The notes under the pieces: model-generated
What the model saw: the letters and a program-made list of their open reading frames with translations, nothing else
Database searches by the model: none
What the model was told of the DNA's origin: nothing
Position numbers and translations under genes: made by a program
Shown here: one piece after another, positions 1-11,690 of the stretch
How the letters are laid out: every line of letters starts with the position of its first letter
How positions within the stretch are numbered: position 1 is the first letter of the stretch
NCBI RefSeq assembly: GCF_041260155.1
Contig: NC_091941.1
Coordinates: forward strand, 39,566,747 to 39,630,746
Source of the DNA: Ptychodera flava
Lineage: Eukaryota; Hemichordata; Enteropneusta; Ptychoderidae
Length of the DNA: 64,000 bases
Direction: 5' to 3'

Positions 1-3000
1 GGCCAGGCTATTCTAATCCTCGACATCTCATAGACGTGAACTCTTTGATAAACATGCTGATAAATAACATGAAGGTCTTTGTGCAAAGACAGGTCATTTG
101 GAAATGGCCCTCTCCTGGAAATGATGTAGCATGTATGGTACTTACTGATTGTATCAGAACCTTTTTAATAAGATTGGTAAAATGACCTGTATTGTTCTGT
201 AGATGTGCATGATACGTAGAGTAATTTGATACTCTTCATTCATGGCATGGGAAAACATTCTTTCTGAATTATGGAAAGGACTTTAAACAAATCTTCAACA
301 AATTTTCAGATTTTATGAAAAAAAAATGTAATAAAAGAAATAAAAACTTTTTTTCTCTTCTACTAAAAAAACAAATTCATCATGAACTGCAAAAGTATTG
401 AACACTGTGATGGTTATCTAAATTAACACAGTATGGTCATACAACAACTGCAGATAGCAACTCAAACAATTATCACTTCATACAGTGTTGGTTGGATATT
501 TAGAGGTTATTACCAAATATCACCTGTTTCTGTGTCGTATCAGCAGGAGTGTCATTTGCGCTTTGTCAGGCATGACACAAGTTCAGTGACTGATGCAGAA
601 TAAATATTTATGCTGATCATGACACAGACACACGTAATATTGGACAATAACAGACTTATTGTATACCAATGCAGAGAATTTACAAATAGCAGAATTACCT
701 TATATTTAATAGTTTTTTTTTTATTCCACCACAAGCATCAATGTGAAAATATTTATGTAAACAGGCTTCATTTATTTATGATATCACTGTAGAGTAAGGC
801 TTATAATACATGTGCCTCCACATTTTACCAAAGGCAATGAGTATGGATATTAAACACCATTCAAAAGAACTCACACATGAAAAGTGTTCTGAAATACAGT
901 TAAATGACATGGTGCAATACTTAGTCATCAAAACTTTCCTTAAACTTCAAAAACTTCTTCTTATTTTGATCTGCAAATCATGAAGGTCATTGCCATTTTA
1001 TTTGTTCACGCTGAGAATCGCCATGTTAACAGGACATGTGAAAGTGATGTAACACAGTCACATCATGGGCTTGATGACTGATAGTCAACACATCTTCCTG
1101 TAATCACGAGACAAACAATACATTTGATTTGTGATGAAAATATTGCATTTCATCAGCAATTGTTACTTACCTGAAATCTCTGAGGTCTTCAGGGTTATTG
1201 GAGGAGTCGGAAACCATAGCAAGAAACAAGTGAAGAAATTCTTCAAGTCTGTCACTTTTGTCCTAAAGAGACATAAGGAAATGGAAATGTGAATAAAAGC
1301 TGTTATTTTTCAGTAACAATATGGGTGACGTCACATCTATGAAGTTACAAACTTTACACTGGTTTTATTTTTAACTTGCTGGTATTTTACTGTACATTTG
1401 AACATCATAAGGCAGCATGTCAATTGATTTACTATATTAACTGTTTCTCAAAGCTAAAACTATAAATCAAAATTTGGAAAAGATTCTTGTCTAATCATAA
1501 AATGTGTGTCAGGTATTGTTTATTAAACTTTCCTGAGCATCACCGACTTCACTTTTGCCAATTTGGAATTTTTGAAAAATCCAATAAAGTTACTGGAAAT
1601 ACTTATGAACTGTTTTCATCATTTTCTTTGAGCAAAATTTCATTCAGCCTTTTTCCAACCAACCATGAATTCCATTCAAAGATGTCACTTGCATTTGTTA
1701 GTCCAATATACATCCCGTGCATTTTTTTTTGGTTATGCTGTTGTAACTTATTACAACCTGCTTTGACCTGGTGAACATGCTCAGGGTTTTATTTCAACTC
1801 AAAACTTTGGACATTTTTAACTAAAACTTTGAAAGAATAAAGTATATCACTATTGTGACATATACCTGTAAAGTTGTAACAAACCAGATCATGATGATAC
1901 AGTTCTTTATCAAGTGATCTTTTCAAATGTGAAATATTTAAAAAAAATAACAAAAGTCTTTGAGCCAATCACTATGTGTCCAGATCAGTTTGCTGACAGA
2001 TGTAGACACACAGTAACTACTTTTGACAGGTGGTGATAACCTGTCTTAACATGGATTGGACTAGGCTTTAGGGAACATTAAACATTGTCACATTAGGTCA
2101 ACAAACACATACCTGTATATTGGTAAAAAAACCCTCCCCTTCTCCTCAGCAAACATGTGAAAATCTTAAGCTTCATTTCCCTGTTAGTGAAATCTCTGAG
2201 TTTAGACAAAGCCATTGAATGGTACTTTCCTGCAACTATGATGATGTCATTACTCTATCTATCTACTACTATAGGATTCAATTTTTAAACCTTCTCCAAT
2301 ATATTTAGAGTAGACGGTAAAAGGTATTTAAATTCGGTACTACATGTAAAAGTAAAAATTTTCGGTAGTTACAAAAGAGAAAGTGGCATTCACTGATTTG
2401 ATTAAACTCAAACCCCTCCCCCCACCCCACCATCCCCATTCCATTGAATTCATTTCCCATTTTTGACATACTTGGAAATTTGAAACCATTCCTTCATAAA
2501 TGCCATCTACCAATACACTTAATGCCCAGTTAATTTATGCAAAGTCTTATGATGAGATTTTAAGTATGCATATGTGGATATTATCAGTAGCTGTCGATGG
2601 AAAGTATGCCTTGCATTGTGCAGTACATATATTACACAAGCAGAGCTCTGAATTTTGGCTCCAATCCAAACTGTACTTTTGGACTAAGTTTTACTGTAAG
2701 TAGATTCACTGGCATCGTCTCTACATGTATGCTGGGTTTCACACATTACAATGTGTCAACAATCTGAGTAAGTGGAGGCATGGAGGTAGTAGCTACCTCC
2801 ATGTTGCAGGTTTTAGCATCAAAATGATTAATGTGAACATCTTTACATCAGACAAGGGCCAGACTAATCTGTTGTTTGGTCTGAGTAAAAAGGGGTTATG
2901 AAGGGGGATTTAACAAAAGTTGTGCCAGCCTATGCATTATTTGACTTTTGTCTCAGGTATTTCTTGCAAGGCCTCACTGTAACCTCCCTTTCAAGCCGAA

Positions 3001-6000
3001 CAGTCTCAGGTCACTGGCACTGGTCACTTGGTAAGTGTATTGTCCGTGGGCCAGGCACTAACTTCAGATGATCATATGTGGGCACATACAAAATCTAGTA
3101 GTAATTCCAACCCCCATTTTTTTGAATTTTAGCCCTGGTTTGGTCCTAGTTGAATTTTGTGCGTAAAAAGACCAGCTAAATGTTTCAACATTTGAAACAA
3201 TTCACCCAACACTATAAAGAAAAAGTTGTGTTTTCTGATTATTTGTCACACCTACTGAAAAGATCATCTTTCAGTTTCAACACGCGCCTCTATCTTGGGA
3301 CCGTGGTTTCAATAAAAAATATAATATACTGCACAAGGTTGTAATCCACTATGAAATGTGAATGTCAACTGTAGACAATCTTTGCCCATAATGAGCAGTA
3401 CACGTACTATTGTATTTTTCAATTGTATAGTCTTGGATATTTCAAGTCATCAAACAAAAATCTTGATCTCCCAATTCATGTGCCTACAGCAAGACACTCA
3501 TTTATTATTTCTGTACTTCTGTAAACACCATTTGTTAACAAGGTGTACTCCTGAAATGAAAGAATTGTCTTGCTTAAAGTTCTAAGCTATTGGACAATTC
3601 AGTAAAGTCTACTCTTGATTACAAGTGATATTTGAGAAATAGATGCTTTGGCCAAACATGAAAAACTGACCTTAAGTTAATTTTGCTAATTTGAACAAAA
3701 CAACATTAGGACATCATCTGTATTGGTTCCTGACATTTTCAATTTTTGACTATTTTCCCACTATATGCTAATTTACATACTTTTAAGACTACTGTGTATT
3801 CATTTATACAAATCCAATCTACCGATGTCTCTTCACACCAAATATGAAGGTGATACACGCAGTGATAAACGCAGTGGTTCTCAAGTTTTTGCAGTGGACA
3901 GGTATACATACACAAATGCGTACAGATGACAGAATCCAACCAATCCATATGGCTTCTCATGCTGTATATTGTTAAATGTAAACACAATATACAGATACAG
4001 TCACACTGTGTATAGTGGTAACTCAAAGGACAAAGAAAAAGTGACCACTTATGGAGGTGGCATTTCTATAGAGGGTGTGTGTGGCATTACTTTCAGTGTA
4101 GGTGGTGTGGTGAGTGGTGAGTTTAGGAACAGATAGCAGTGGTAATAAAGTTCACGATCATAAATCTCTTGAAAATCATGATAAATGCACTGACTTTTTG
4201 GAAGAATCATTCTGCTATAAAGACAATTACACAGACCAATTTCTTGCTTTCCAATAGCATTTTTTGGCAGAGGTCAATCAAAGTCAGATATGCTGACCAT
4301 TATACACAGGTTTTGTTCCATTTTGGAGCAATTCCATGTGGCCACTGACCACATACAGAAAGAGAGGTGACTGTTCTGTAGAGAGCCTTTGTAAAATGTT
4401 ACAGGGCTGCCACAAGGTGACCACTATAGAGAGGTGACTGCTTTGTGTGGGTAACCATTTAAACAAGGTTTTGACTGTATATACACATAGGAGCAAATAA
4501 CACAATAATATCAAGCAAAGTCTTCATGTATTCAATCGTGATGTTCCTTGAGAATTCTAGGTCAAAGAGAAACACCTGTGGTGTAAGATAGCTAGAGCAT
4601 TTCAAATACAACAGACAGACATGGAGTCACGTTGTATTCTGCAAACTGAGATCCTGTATACTCTAAATCTGTAGATCTCTGAACCATCACAATCACAGCA
4701 GAAATCAAATTTCACAACCTATCCACTTCTATGTGTAAAAGCTAGAACTGGATCTGGTACAGTTGCATCTCTTGACACTATCCACTGGTGTCATAGCCTT
4801 TTGGAATAACATCTTTTGAAACACTTCGTTCTAATTGCTTTCTGTCCTGGTACTCCTTGTACAATATATTATCTCTTGGTCAATATTACATCTGAGTACA
4901 TATTCACAAATTTACCATATCCTCCAATTGTAAAGCTACCCCTGAATCCAACACACTATAGCCACATTGATCATTCCCAAGCATATCTTGGACAAATCTG
5001 CTTATGCTTTCAGGCTTATTTCTAAAAACCTTGTCAATTTTCTTACCTTCTACTGTCTTCAGACATATGATAATGATATCAAAATTATTGTTCTTTCAAA
5101 CTGCTACAAAGAACAGCAAATCCGTCAGTTGATAAAGTGCAATGCATCACATCATTTTTAAAATTGATTGTATTTTACCCAGCGTCTCTGATCACACTAT
5201 TTGTGTGGATTTAGTCGCTTTATAAATGAATAAATTATTATTATATTATTATTATTATCATAGAAGTGATACATCTGTCTGTTATCAGTGTCCTGAATGA
5301 TTTCTACCCTGGCTACTTTTTATTACCCATTATGTACCAGGCATACTACAATAGTAACCATTCTCATCATTAACTTCTTTTGAGTCAGACGTGTGTATCC
5401 AAGTGTGGTCACTGCTAGAGGCAACTGAAAGTTGCAGTAACATATAGAAAAGATTTATTACATTTAAGCCTATTTTTCATGTTAATGGTTCAAAAAGGTC
5501 AAGGAACCTGATTTTTCACTGATGTATTGACAGGCTAATTTGAGGGACTGGTCAGTTTCTTCAGCCGGGGGGGGGGGGGGGGGGGCGGTGGATTCATGGG
5601 GGGGTCTCACCCTGTTTTTGACTTTGGTGATAGGGGGGTCACCATGTTTTTGAAATGCCCTATAGGGGGGGTCAGTGTGTTTTTGAACTTTGAAACAGGC
5701 TCATCATTGCCTAAAATGCTGGTGTCAGCCACGAATTTCATCATTCAGTTATATTTTTTGGCGCGCCCTTCGGGCCGCGTAACCTAATAATCAGTCATAC
5801 TTTTCAGCATGCCCAACTTTAACATATCAACATACATACATCAGAGATATCTGTATGTCAATATTTTTCAGCGTGCTCTTCAAGCTCATTACTTTAATAT
5901 ATCAGATATTTTTCAGCATACCCTTCAGGTGCATGACTTTAATATACAAGGCATATATATCAGAGATATCAGGATGTTTCACATTTTCGGCGCGCCCTTC

Positions 6001-9000
6001 GGGCGCCATACTTTAATATATCAGAGATATCTTGATGTTTGCTAAGTGAAAGTGTACCATTATGAAATCTGCATTTCATATGAAAAGGATGACAAATTCC
6101 TGATACTCTTCCGTTCTCTCTATGAGAATTCAGTATGAGAAAGCAACATGCACAAATATTTCACAATATATATTTGATACAGTGACTTATTTTAGAGATA
6201 GAAAAATAACAAGATATCTTTCCTGCTCATTGATGCAATTATTTTCCTTTTTTTCACAGGTTTTCTGTAGAAAGATGCTTTTTATGAACAAAATAACAGT
6301 TAAAAAAGGCAGTTTTTGTCATTATTAGCTGTGCTTGTATGGTTTCAATGTTACAAGAAAAGGTCCTCTCAGACACTGTACATATATATATTATTATGTC
6401 CACCTTTGTTTTACCTATGTCGGCGCCGGGGGGTCACCCTGTTTTTGAAATTTGGTATAGGGGGGTGTCATCCTGTTTTCAAATTTGGAATATGGGGGGT
6501 CAGCCACTTTTTGACGTCGGCAAAAAATAATCCACCCCCCCCCAGGCCGAGAAGAAACTGACCATCCTTTATGACATGATTGATATCTGATTATAAGCAG
6601 ACTATGTAAACAGTAGAAGACAGCAAATCAATAAAAAGATTAACCATAGACCCTCGAGGGTCTATGGATTAACTAAATGATTTAATATGGTGACATGATG
6701 ACCATACAATACCATATAAACCCAATAATTACCAAAATTCTTGCCTACTAGGTGCACCCAAAGTACACTAAAATACACCCCTAAAGGTATAAAACCAAGT
6801 TGAACCCATCACCGATGTGAAATCATCATCGTGAACTATGACACGGTCACACACACCCCCACCCCCCCTTTACGGCAACATCTTGGCGCTACCCATATTG
6901 CATTGGTCCACAGAGCATAAATCATGCTCTGGCTTACGATAATAATCTGAAATGCACCCGTTCAGAGAAAGACTGGTAGATTTGAGCACCACTTTCCAGG
7001 GTCTATGGTTTTCGGTGCAACTTGTATATACATCAGCATGGTTTGGTGTGTTCCTTACAGGTGCACCGATAATACCTAAACCCAACTGCTGTGAATTCAA
7101 TACAGTACCTAACATGCACCACTTTTGAGATAACACATAAAAGGCAACCCATTTTGGACTTAAAAAGCACCTGGACAGATCTTTTGAATCTTTGCCAAAT
7201 TTTCTAAGATCATCATGCATCAAAATGAAATTTGTCCATTAAAGTTGACAAAATGTAATCAGCTACTGTGTATTTCTTGTGAAGTTTTCTAAAACCAGTA
7301 AACTTGCTAGTTGTTCAGTACGGATTGTGCCATGGAAAACAAACATACAATTACCATCATGATATAAATTCATTAAATAGAAAAGTAACCATGGTATAAT
7401 TTCTCTCGGTAATCTTTTTTAAATATATCACACAGCAATATTCAAGTAATGCCTGGTATTTGGGAACGTGTTATCAGTGTGTAAGTACAGTTATCATGAC
7501 ACTTAACTTTCATTATGGATATCACACTATTGTTTGTCATATTGATTTTTTTGCAATGTCATCCCCTGATATCAGTAAATGTCACATGACTAGTGCCGTT
7601 TGCATAGTCTTTGAAATACTGTACTTTTACCAGTCATGAGGTCAGTTCTGTAACATGACATCTATTGATTAGGAAGTCATAAAGGTTGTAGTCAAAGAGA
7701 AAATGTATCAATGGGATGAAGGGATAATAAAGTAACTGTATTTGGAAATCAATTTGACAAAGACACACACAATCACATGTAAAATGAAAATCTAAAGCAT
7801 GTTCAAACAGGACTGTCTTGCAAACAGAAATGATAGATTATCTTTCAAAAATAACATAGTGTAAACCTCGCTTTGGCTATGTTCACTAGAAAACTTTTGA
7901 TTATAGGTTTACTGCAATCATTATTTTACTTGATTTTAGTTGTCACTGATACATTGTTTTTCCCACAATGCAACAGTAATACAAACAGGACAATTAACAT
8001 TTCATTGTAAACAAATTTCAATGATTAAACCTCATGGGGACATGCCATGAACCATGAATATGATTTAAAACAAATTAATTTCAGTATTGTCAACAAAACA
8101 CATGAAAACTTCTTCCTTCTTCCAATTCTACATGTTTGCTGCTGTCATTTCTGTTTTAACGATGTCCTAGGGTGTCCAGAATAAACACAGACTTCAAGTT
8201 CAACCCAATTTCCATACACATTTGGATCATTATGATCATATGATGCACATTATGGTGCCTGTCTCAATGGGCATGAGTTACTGATATCATAGCTATCTGT
8301 CGTACATTTAGCAGAAGTATTCTTTATGTCAGTATTATTGTCTTCATTCGTTTATGATCATGGTCCCTGTAAAGGCATTACTTTATGACAAAATCACATA
8401 ATAACCTAACAGCAAAGAGTGGTAGGTGCTTTGAAGTATATCAGCAGTAATTTTATCTAAAGTGCCTCTGTTTTCATATACTATTCTATCGTTCAAGCCA
8501 TTGTATCATGAACGTATAAGCATGGTCCCTGTTCCATGGCAGAAGAAAAGAGAAAATTATTTTTAAGAATCAGATTTGTATTCTCATGTAACAGAGACTC
8601 ATTTTGGTCCTGAAAGTATAGCTAGAAATCAGGTGCATGTAGGTTTCCATAACTCTGGTAGCATTTTAACGATTTTTCTGTGATGTACAATTTTGAATTG
8701 GAAAACCATTTCATGACAGTGACTAATGGGAAGCAAATTTTTCTTGACTGTTTACAACATGGCATTATCAGTTGTAAACTGTATCGGTATAATGTGTGGT
8801 AGAAATTGGTACATACAATTGTGGCATTACTTGGTCAGGAGCCACTCATCATATCTACAACTTCAAAATGAATGCAGATCAACGTAAGTTTTTTCTGAGA
8901 TTAAACATTTATTATCCACAGCTATGAGCTTCTTTGTTTTGTAAACAGCTCATCAGCTCATGAATTACCTCAACCAGCTTGTCACTTCAGCAAGTTATTC

Positions 9001-10553
9001 CTTTAGCCTTGAATATAGAATGTCCATGAAACAAGTAGAAGATCATATGAAGAGGGTAATGCTACTCCCATTCCTATCAACAGGTTGAATTCGTACGGGT
9101 ACAAGGGACATGTTCATGTACCTGAAGTCACCTGAGATGCATCATCTTACTTACAATCTGATGTTATGTAGCCCCACAGTAGCTGTAATGTAGGTCTGCG
9201 TGGCAGGGCTGTGTGTTACTGATGTTATATGGCCTCCCACGTATAATGCCGGTAACCCACAGCTCTGCCATGCAGCGCTACCATTAGCTGCAAAATTGTA
9301 GCACTACGGTGAGGCGGTCAGTGAGTTTTGGATTTTGCAACCTCGCTCACCAGTAGAGCTACAATGCCGAAGGCCCTGTGGCATATAAAATAAGCGTGCC
9401 ACACATGGCGCGGCATTTTCATGTAAAATCCCACATATTTACTGCATTTGGTTGTACCGATTTATCACTACTGAAGACTAAACACTATACTACACTAACC
9501 TCGTCGTTTATGGGGTTTGGTATTAGCACAGACACGTCGATCGCGTTCCATAAACATTGAGCGTGTCTCTGGGAGCCGCCATTAACGGAAGTTGGTAATG
9601 GCGGCTACAAGAAATGTTTTTGGAACACGATCGACGTATTTGAACAAATACCAAACCCCATACACGACAGGTTAGTGTAGTATAGTGTTTAATCTTCAGT
9701 AGTGATAAATCAGTATGACCAAATGCAGTAAATATATGGGATTTTACATCAAAATGCCGTGCCATGTGCAGCGTGCTTATTTGTATGCTTCAGGGCCTTC
9801 GGCATTGTAGCTCTACTGGTGAGCGATGTCGCAAATACCAAAACTCACCGACCGCCTCACCGTAGAGCTACAATTTTGCAGCTACGCTACCCTAAGCCTT
9901 CATGCAGTTCCATAGGAACAAGTTGCTAGTTGTACGTTAATTGGCTACAGAACTGCATGACAGAACCCTAACCGTATGCCACGTCAGTGTTCGGTTTGAT
10001 GTTTTGCTGGGGGGAAAGCCCGGGGGAACCCCCCTTCCCCCAATCATATTGATTTCGGTACAGGAGGAGGGGGCTACATGAAGTCTTGCCGAGTTCATGA
10101 GGCATAAAGGGTTACAAATACTAGTGGGTAAAATAACAATAAATTACCTGCGATTTTACCGCAACAACTTTGACGTATGATTCCCATTTCGTTCTCAGAA
10201 CCTCAGACGGAATTTGGGGATGTTCGTCTCCTGCATCTATTTTCGCACTTGGCCCTACTTTCCTAGAAAGCTGAGGATTGGCAGATCAAACGTAGAAAAC
10301 ATGATAGTTAGTTAGTTTGTAGAAAGTCTCTCTCTGTTAGTAATACGCCGCGAATACGATTAAAACGGAGCCAAAATACTATGGGAGCGCAGAAGGCGAC
10401 GAACGGAATGCTACATTTGACTGGTCCCATACAAACATGTTCTTTCGGTTTCGTACTTCTTGTAGGTTATGTCTGAATTTTAGAGTCATATACACAGTTC
10501 AGAATGTAATAGAGGCAAGCAGTTAGACTTACCAGAGCGTACAAATGTTCCAT
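1..10553 (-). CDS. Unrecognised protein-coding gene, 5' part (four exons, continues past the left edge)
   Basis: Four open blocks with good splice sites join in phase on the minus strand: 10533-10553 (start codon, MEHLYAL), 10148-10270 (41 codons beginning LSRKVGPSAK), 1171-1262 (30 codons, DKSDRLEEFLHLFLAMVSD onward, ending in phase 2) and 1-114 (completes an Arg, then GPFPNDLSLHKDLHVIYQ and on to the window edge). Together they give about 116 N-terminal residues. The piece is mildly acidic, then helical with Leu/Phe-rich stretches, and has no signal peptide or membrane segment. I do not recognise the family. The frame also stays open upstream to another ATG at 10710-10712, so the start could lie further out. 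The first exon sits in a locally CpG-rich stretch (about 10150-10720), which fits a promoter. The 8.9 kb third intron could hide small exons, although exon phases join directly without any. The exon chain is fairly sure; the function is unknown. Confidence 0.6.
5165..5262 (+). repeat. LINE/SINE-like 3' tail
   Basis: The segment runs through a CGCTTTATAAATGAATAAA-like stretch into (ATT/TTA)n. This is the usual look of 3' ends of short retroposons in invertebrate genomes. No reverse transcriptase or Pol III box is visible, so the family is not assigned. Confidence 0.35.
5545..6566. mobile_element. G-tract fold-back element with inverted ends
   Basis: The ends are inverted copies: a GGTCAGTTTCTTC block then a long G run on the left (about 20 G, from 5567), and a C run followed by GAAGAAACTGACC on the right (6531-6566). 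Just inside each end lie short tandem blocks, about 32 bp each, built on GGGGGTCACCCTGTTTTTGA. No transposase is present. A shorter related relic lies at 58075-58170, so this is a dispersed non-autonomous family. The homopolymer G tract is likely to be length-variable and may be mis-assembled. Confidence 0.6.
5756..6045 (+). repeat. Degenerate tandem repeat with UUCG-type hairpins
   Basis: About five diverged copies of a 45-90 bp unit combine a GC block, best preserved as GGCGCGCCCTTCGGGCGCC (near 5990-6010), with CATACTTTAATATATCAGAG. The GC block folds into a stem closed by a TTCG loop. Some copies have decayed to forms such as CAGCATGCCCAACTTT. The array lies inside the G-tract fold-back element. 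Confidence 0.5.
6642..7010. mobile_element. Terminal-inverted-repeat element (MITE-like)
   Basis: The left end AACCATAGACCCT is an exact inverted match to AGGGTCTATGGTT at 6998-7010. At the left edge the sequence is also a perfect 24-bp palindrome (6644-6667, centre TCGA), as if two element ends had been joined head to head. No coding capacity is seen. The short repeats leave some doubt about the right boundary. Confidence 0.4.
9198..9275. repeat. 77-bp imperfect hairpin
   Basis: CTGCGTGGCAGGGCTGTG on the left pairs with CACAGCTCTGCCATGCAG on the right with a few mismatches around a loop of about 27 bp. It ends at the left edge of the large palindrome that follows and may belong to the same insertion. 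Confidence 0.5.
9285..9884. mobile_element. 600-bp fold-back (long palindrome) element
   Basis: Left arm 9285-9584 and right arm 9596-9884 are inverted copies with roughly 10 per cent divergence. The ends read TAGCTGCAAAATTG and its complement, and the centre is AGCCGCCATTA / TAATGGCGGCT around an 11-bp spacer. The 7-mer CGCTACC occurs just outside both ends (9276-9282 and 9885-9891), a candidate target-site duplication. The arms carry no convincing protein; similar short frames on both strands simply reflect the palindrome. It fits a non-autonomous fold-back DNA transposon. Confidence 0.7.
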
Positions 10554-10799
10554 ATTTGCGACAAAGATTGATTTAATAGCGTAGACGTTCTCTAGTCCTG
10601 CGGGCGAACATGTACGCAGCCATTTTGTTCTTTCGTAAACCAGTAGCTGACCTCTGAGACAAGAGGTTAGGGTCACCAGGTCACGGAAAGGGGTAAACGA
10701 ACTGTCACTCATAGCTTGTGTGCTACAGCCTTTTTAGCTCACATTTGGACTTTGTATATAACCAAAAAGAGCTTATATGGTAGGTTGGTGGCATATGCG

Positions 10800-11690
10800 T
10801 GTATGTTAGTATGTATGTATGTATGTATGTATGTATGAATGTATGTAGGTAGGTATATGTAGGTATGTAGGTAGGTAGGTAGGTAGGTGTGGATGTATGT
10901 CCATCCACATCAAAAACTCTAAAACCTCAGCACCTACCATCTTAGTATTTGGTGTACAGGTGCACCCAGGGGTGGAGATGTTAATTTGTTCTAATGAACA
11001 TATCAGTGTCAAAACTATGCAAATGAGGTAAAAAAGGAAAAATCCTGCAAATTGCTAAAACTCTCTAATCACAGGCCAGATTTGGTTGAAACTTGGATGC
11101 AGGTTTTTTATGGTGACTGTAGTTACATTGGTTCAAATTGTGGTGAAATTTTGAGAGTTGTATTTATGGGGCAATTTTTCCTTTTTTTGGTCAAAAAATC
11201 ATTTTCTCCCAACGTTTTTGTTGGATTGCTTTGAAGCTTGAAACTTTCTACATTTCCGTGAAACTTGGTATGCATGATTCTAGGGTTGGCCTGTCAGATT
11301 TGTTCAAATTGTGGTGAAATTTTAATATTTGTATTTTGGGGCAATTTTTCCTATTTTTGGTCAAAAAATCATTTTCTCCTACAGTTCTGGTTGGATTGAT
11401 TTGAAACTTGATACTCTTGACCCTAAGGTTGTCTTCTGTTGGCTTTGTTAAAAGTATGGTGAAATTTTCATATTTGTATTTTTGGCAATTTTTTGCATTT
11501 TTGGTCGAAAAATCATTTTCTCTGAATTAACTACCCAGAGGCCACATTAGTTGTCTTACTTTAAATTGTGGCAAAATTTTCATATTTGTATTTTTGGGGT
11601 AATTTTTCCAATTTTTGGTCAAAAAATCATTTTCTCTGAAGTCACTTGTCTGTTTGCTTTGAAACTTTGTATGCATATTCCCAAGGGTAA
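10800..11690 (+). repeat. Dispersed 1-kb repeat, copy 1 (with tetranucleotide microsatellite end)
   Basis: It starts with a GTAT/GGTA microsatellite (10801-10890), then a conserved block containing TTTGGTGTACAGGTGCACCC (about 10949-10968), then four or five diverged 120-170 bp tandem units with GCAATTTTTCC and TTTGGTCAAAAAATCATTTT. The same elements occur inverted at 34440-35420 and in this orientation at 56643-57625. No coding capacity. The class is unknown. Confidence 0.6.

Larger units (their letters stand above)
1263..10147 (-). other. Large intron of the unrecognised gene
   Basis: This 8.9 kb stretch between two exons of the left-hand gene holds no coding block that I can support. It is AT-rich with scattered repeats: a retroposon-like tail, a G-tract fold-back element, a terminal-inverted-repeat element and a 600-bp palindrome, each listed separately. 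A possible extra exon near 2112-2185 (minus) has splice-like ends but does not join its neighbours in phase. Confidence 0.5.

Noticed and set aside
2112-2185. Possible extra minus-strand exon of the left-hand gene
   Set aside because: It has splice-like ends and an open frame, but its phase does not fit either neighbouring exon, whereas the neighbours join each other directly.
3739-4514. Short open frames on both strands in the 3.7-4.5 kb region
   Set aside because: Cys/His-rich by chance, no splice sites, no codon bias and no conserved motif.
9378-9765. Similar MARHF...VKSHIFTAFG frames on both strands
   Set aside because: They are the two arms of the 600-bp palindrome read in opposite directions, not two genes.
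10723-11012. Thr/Tyr/His-rich minus-strand frames
   Set aside because: Translation of a GTAT/GGTA microsatellite.
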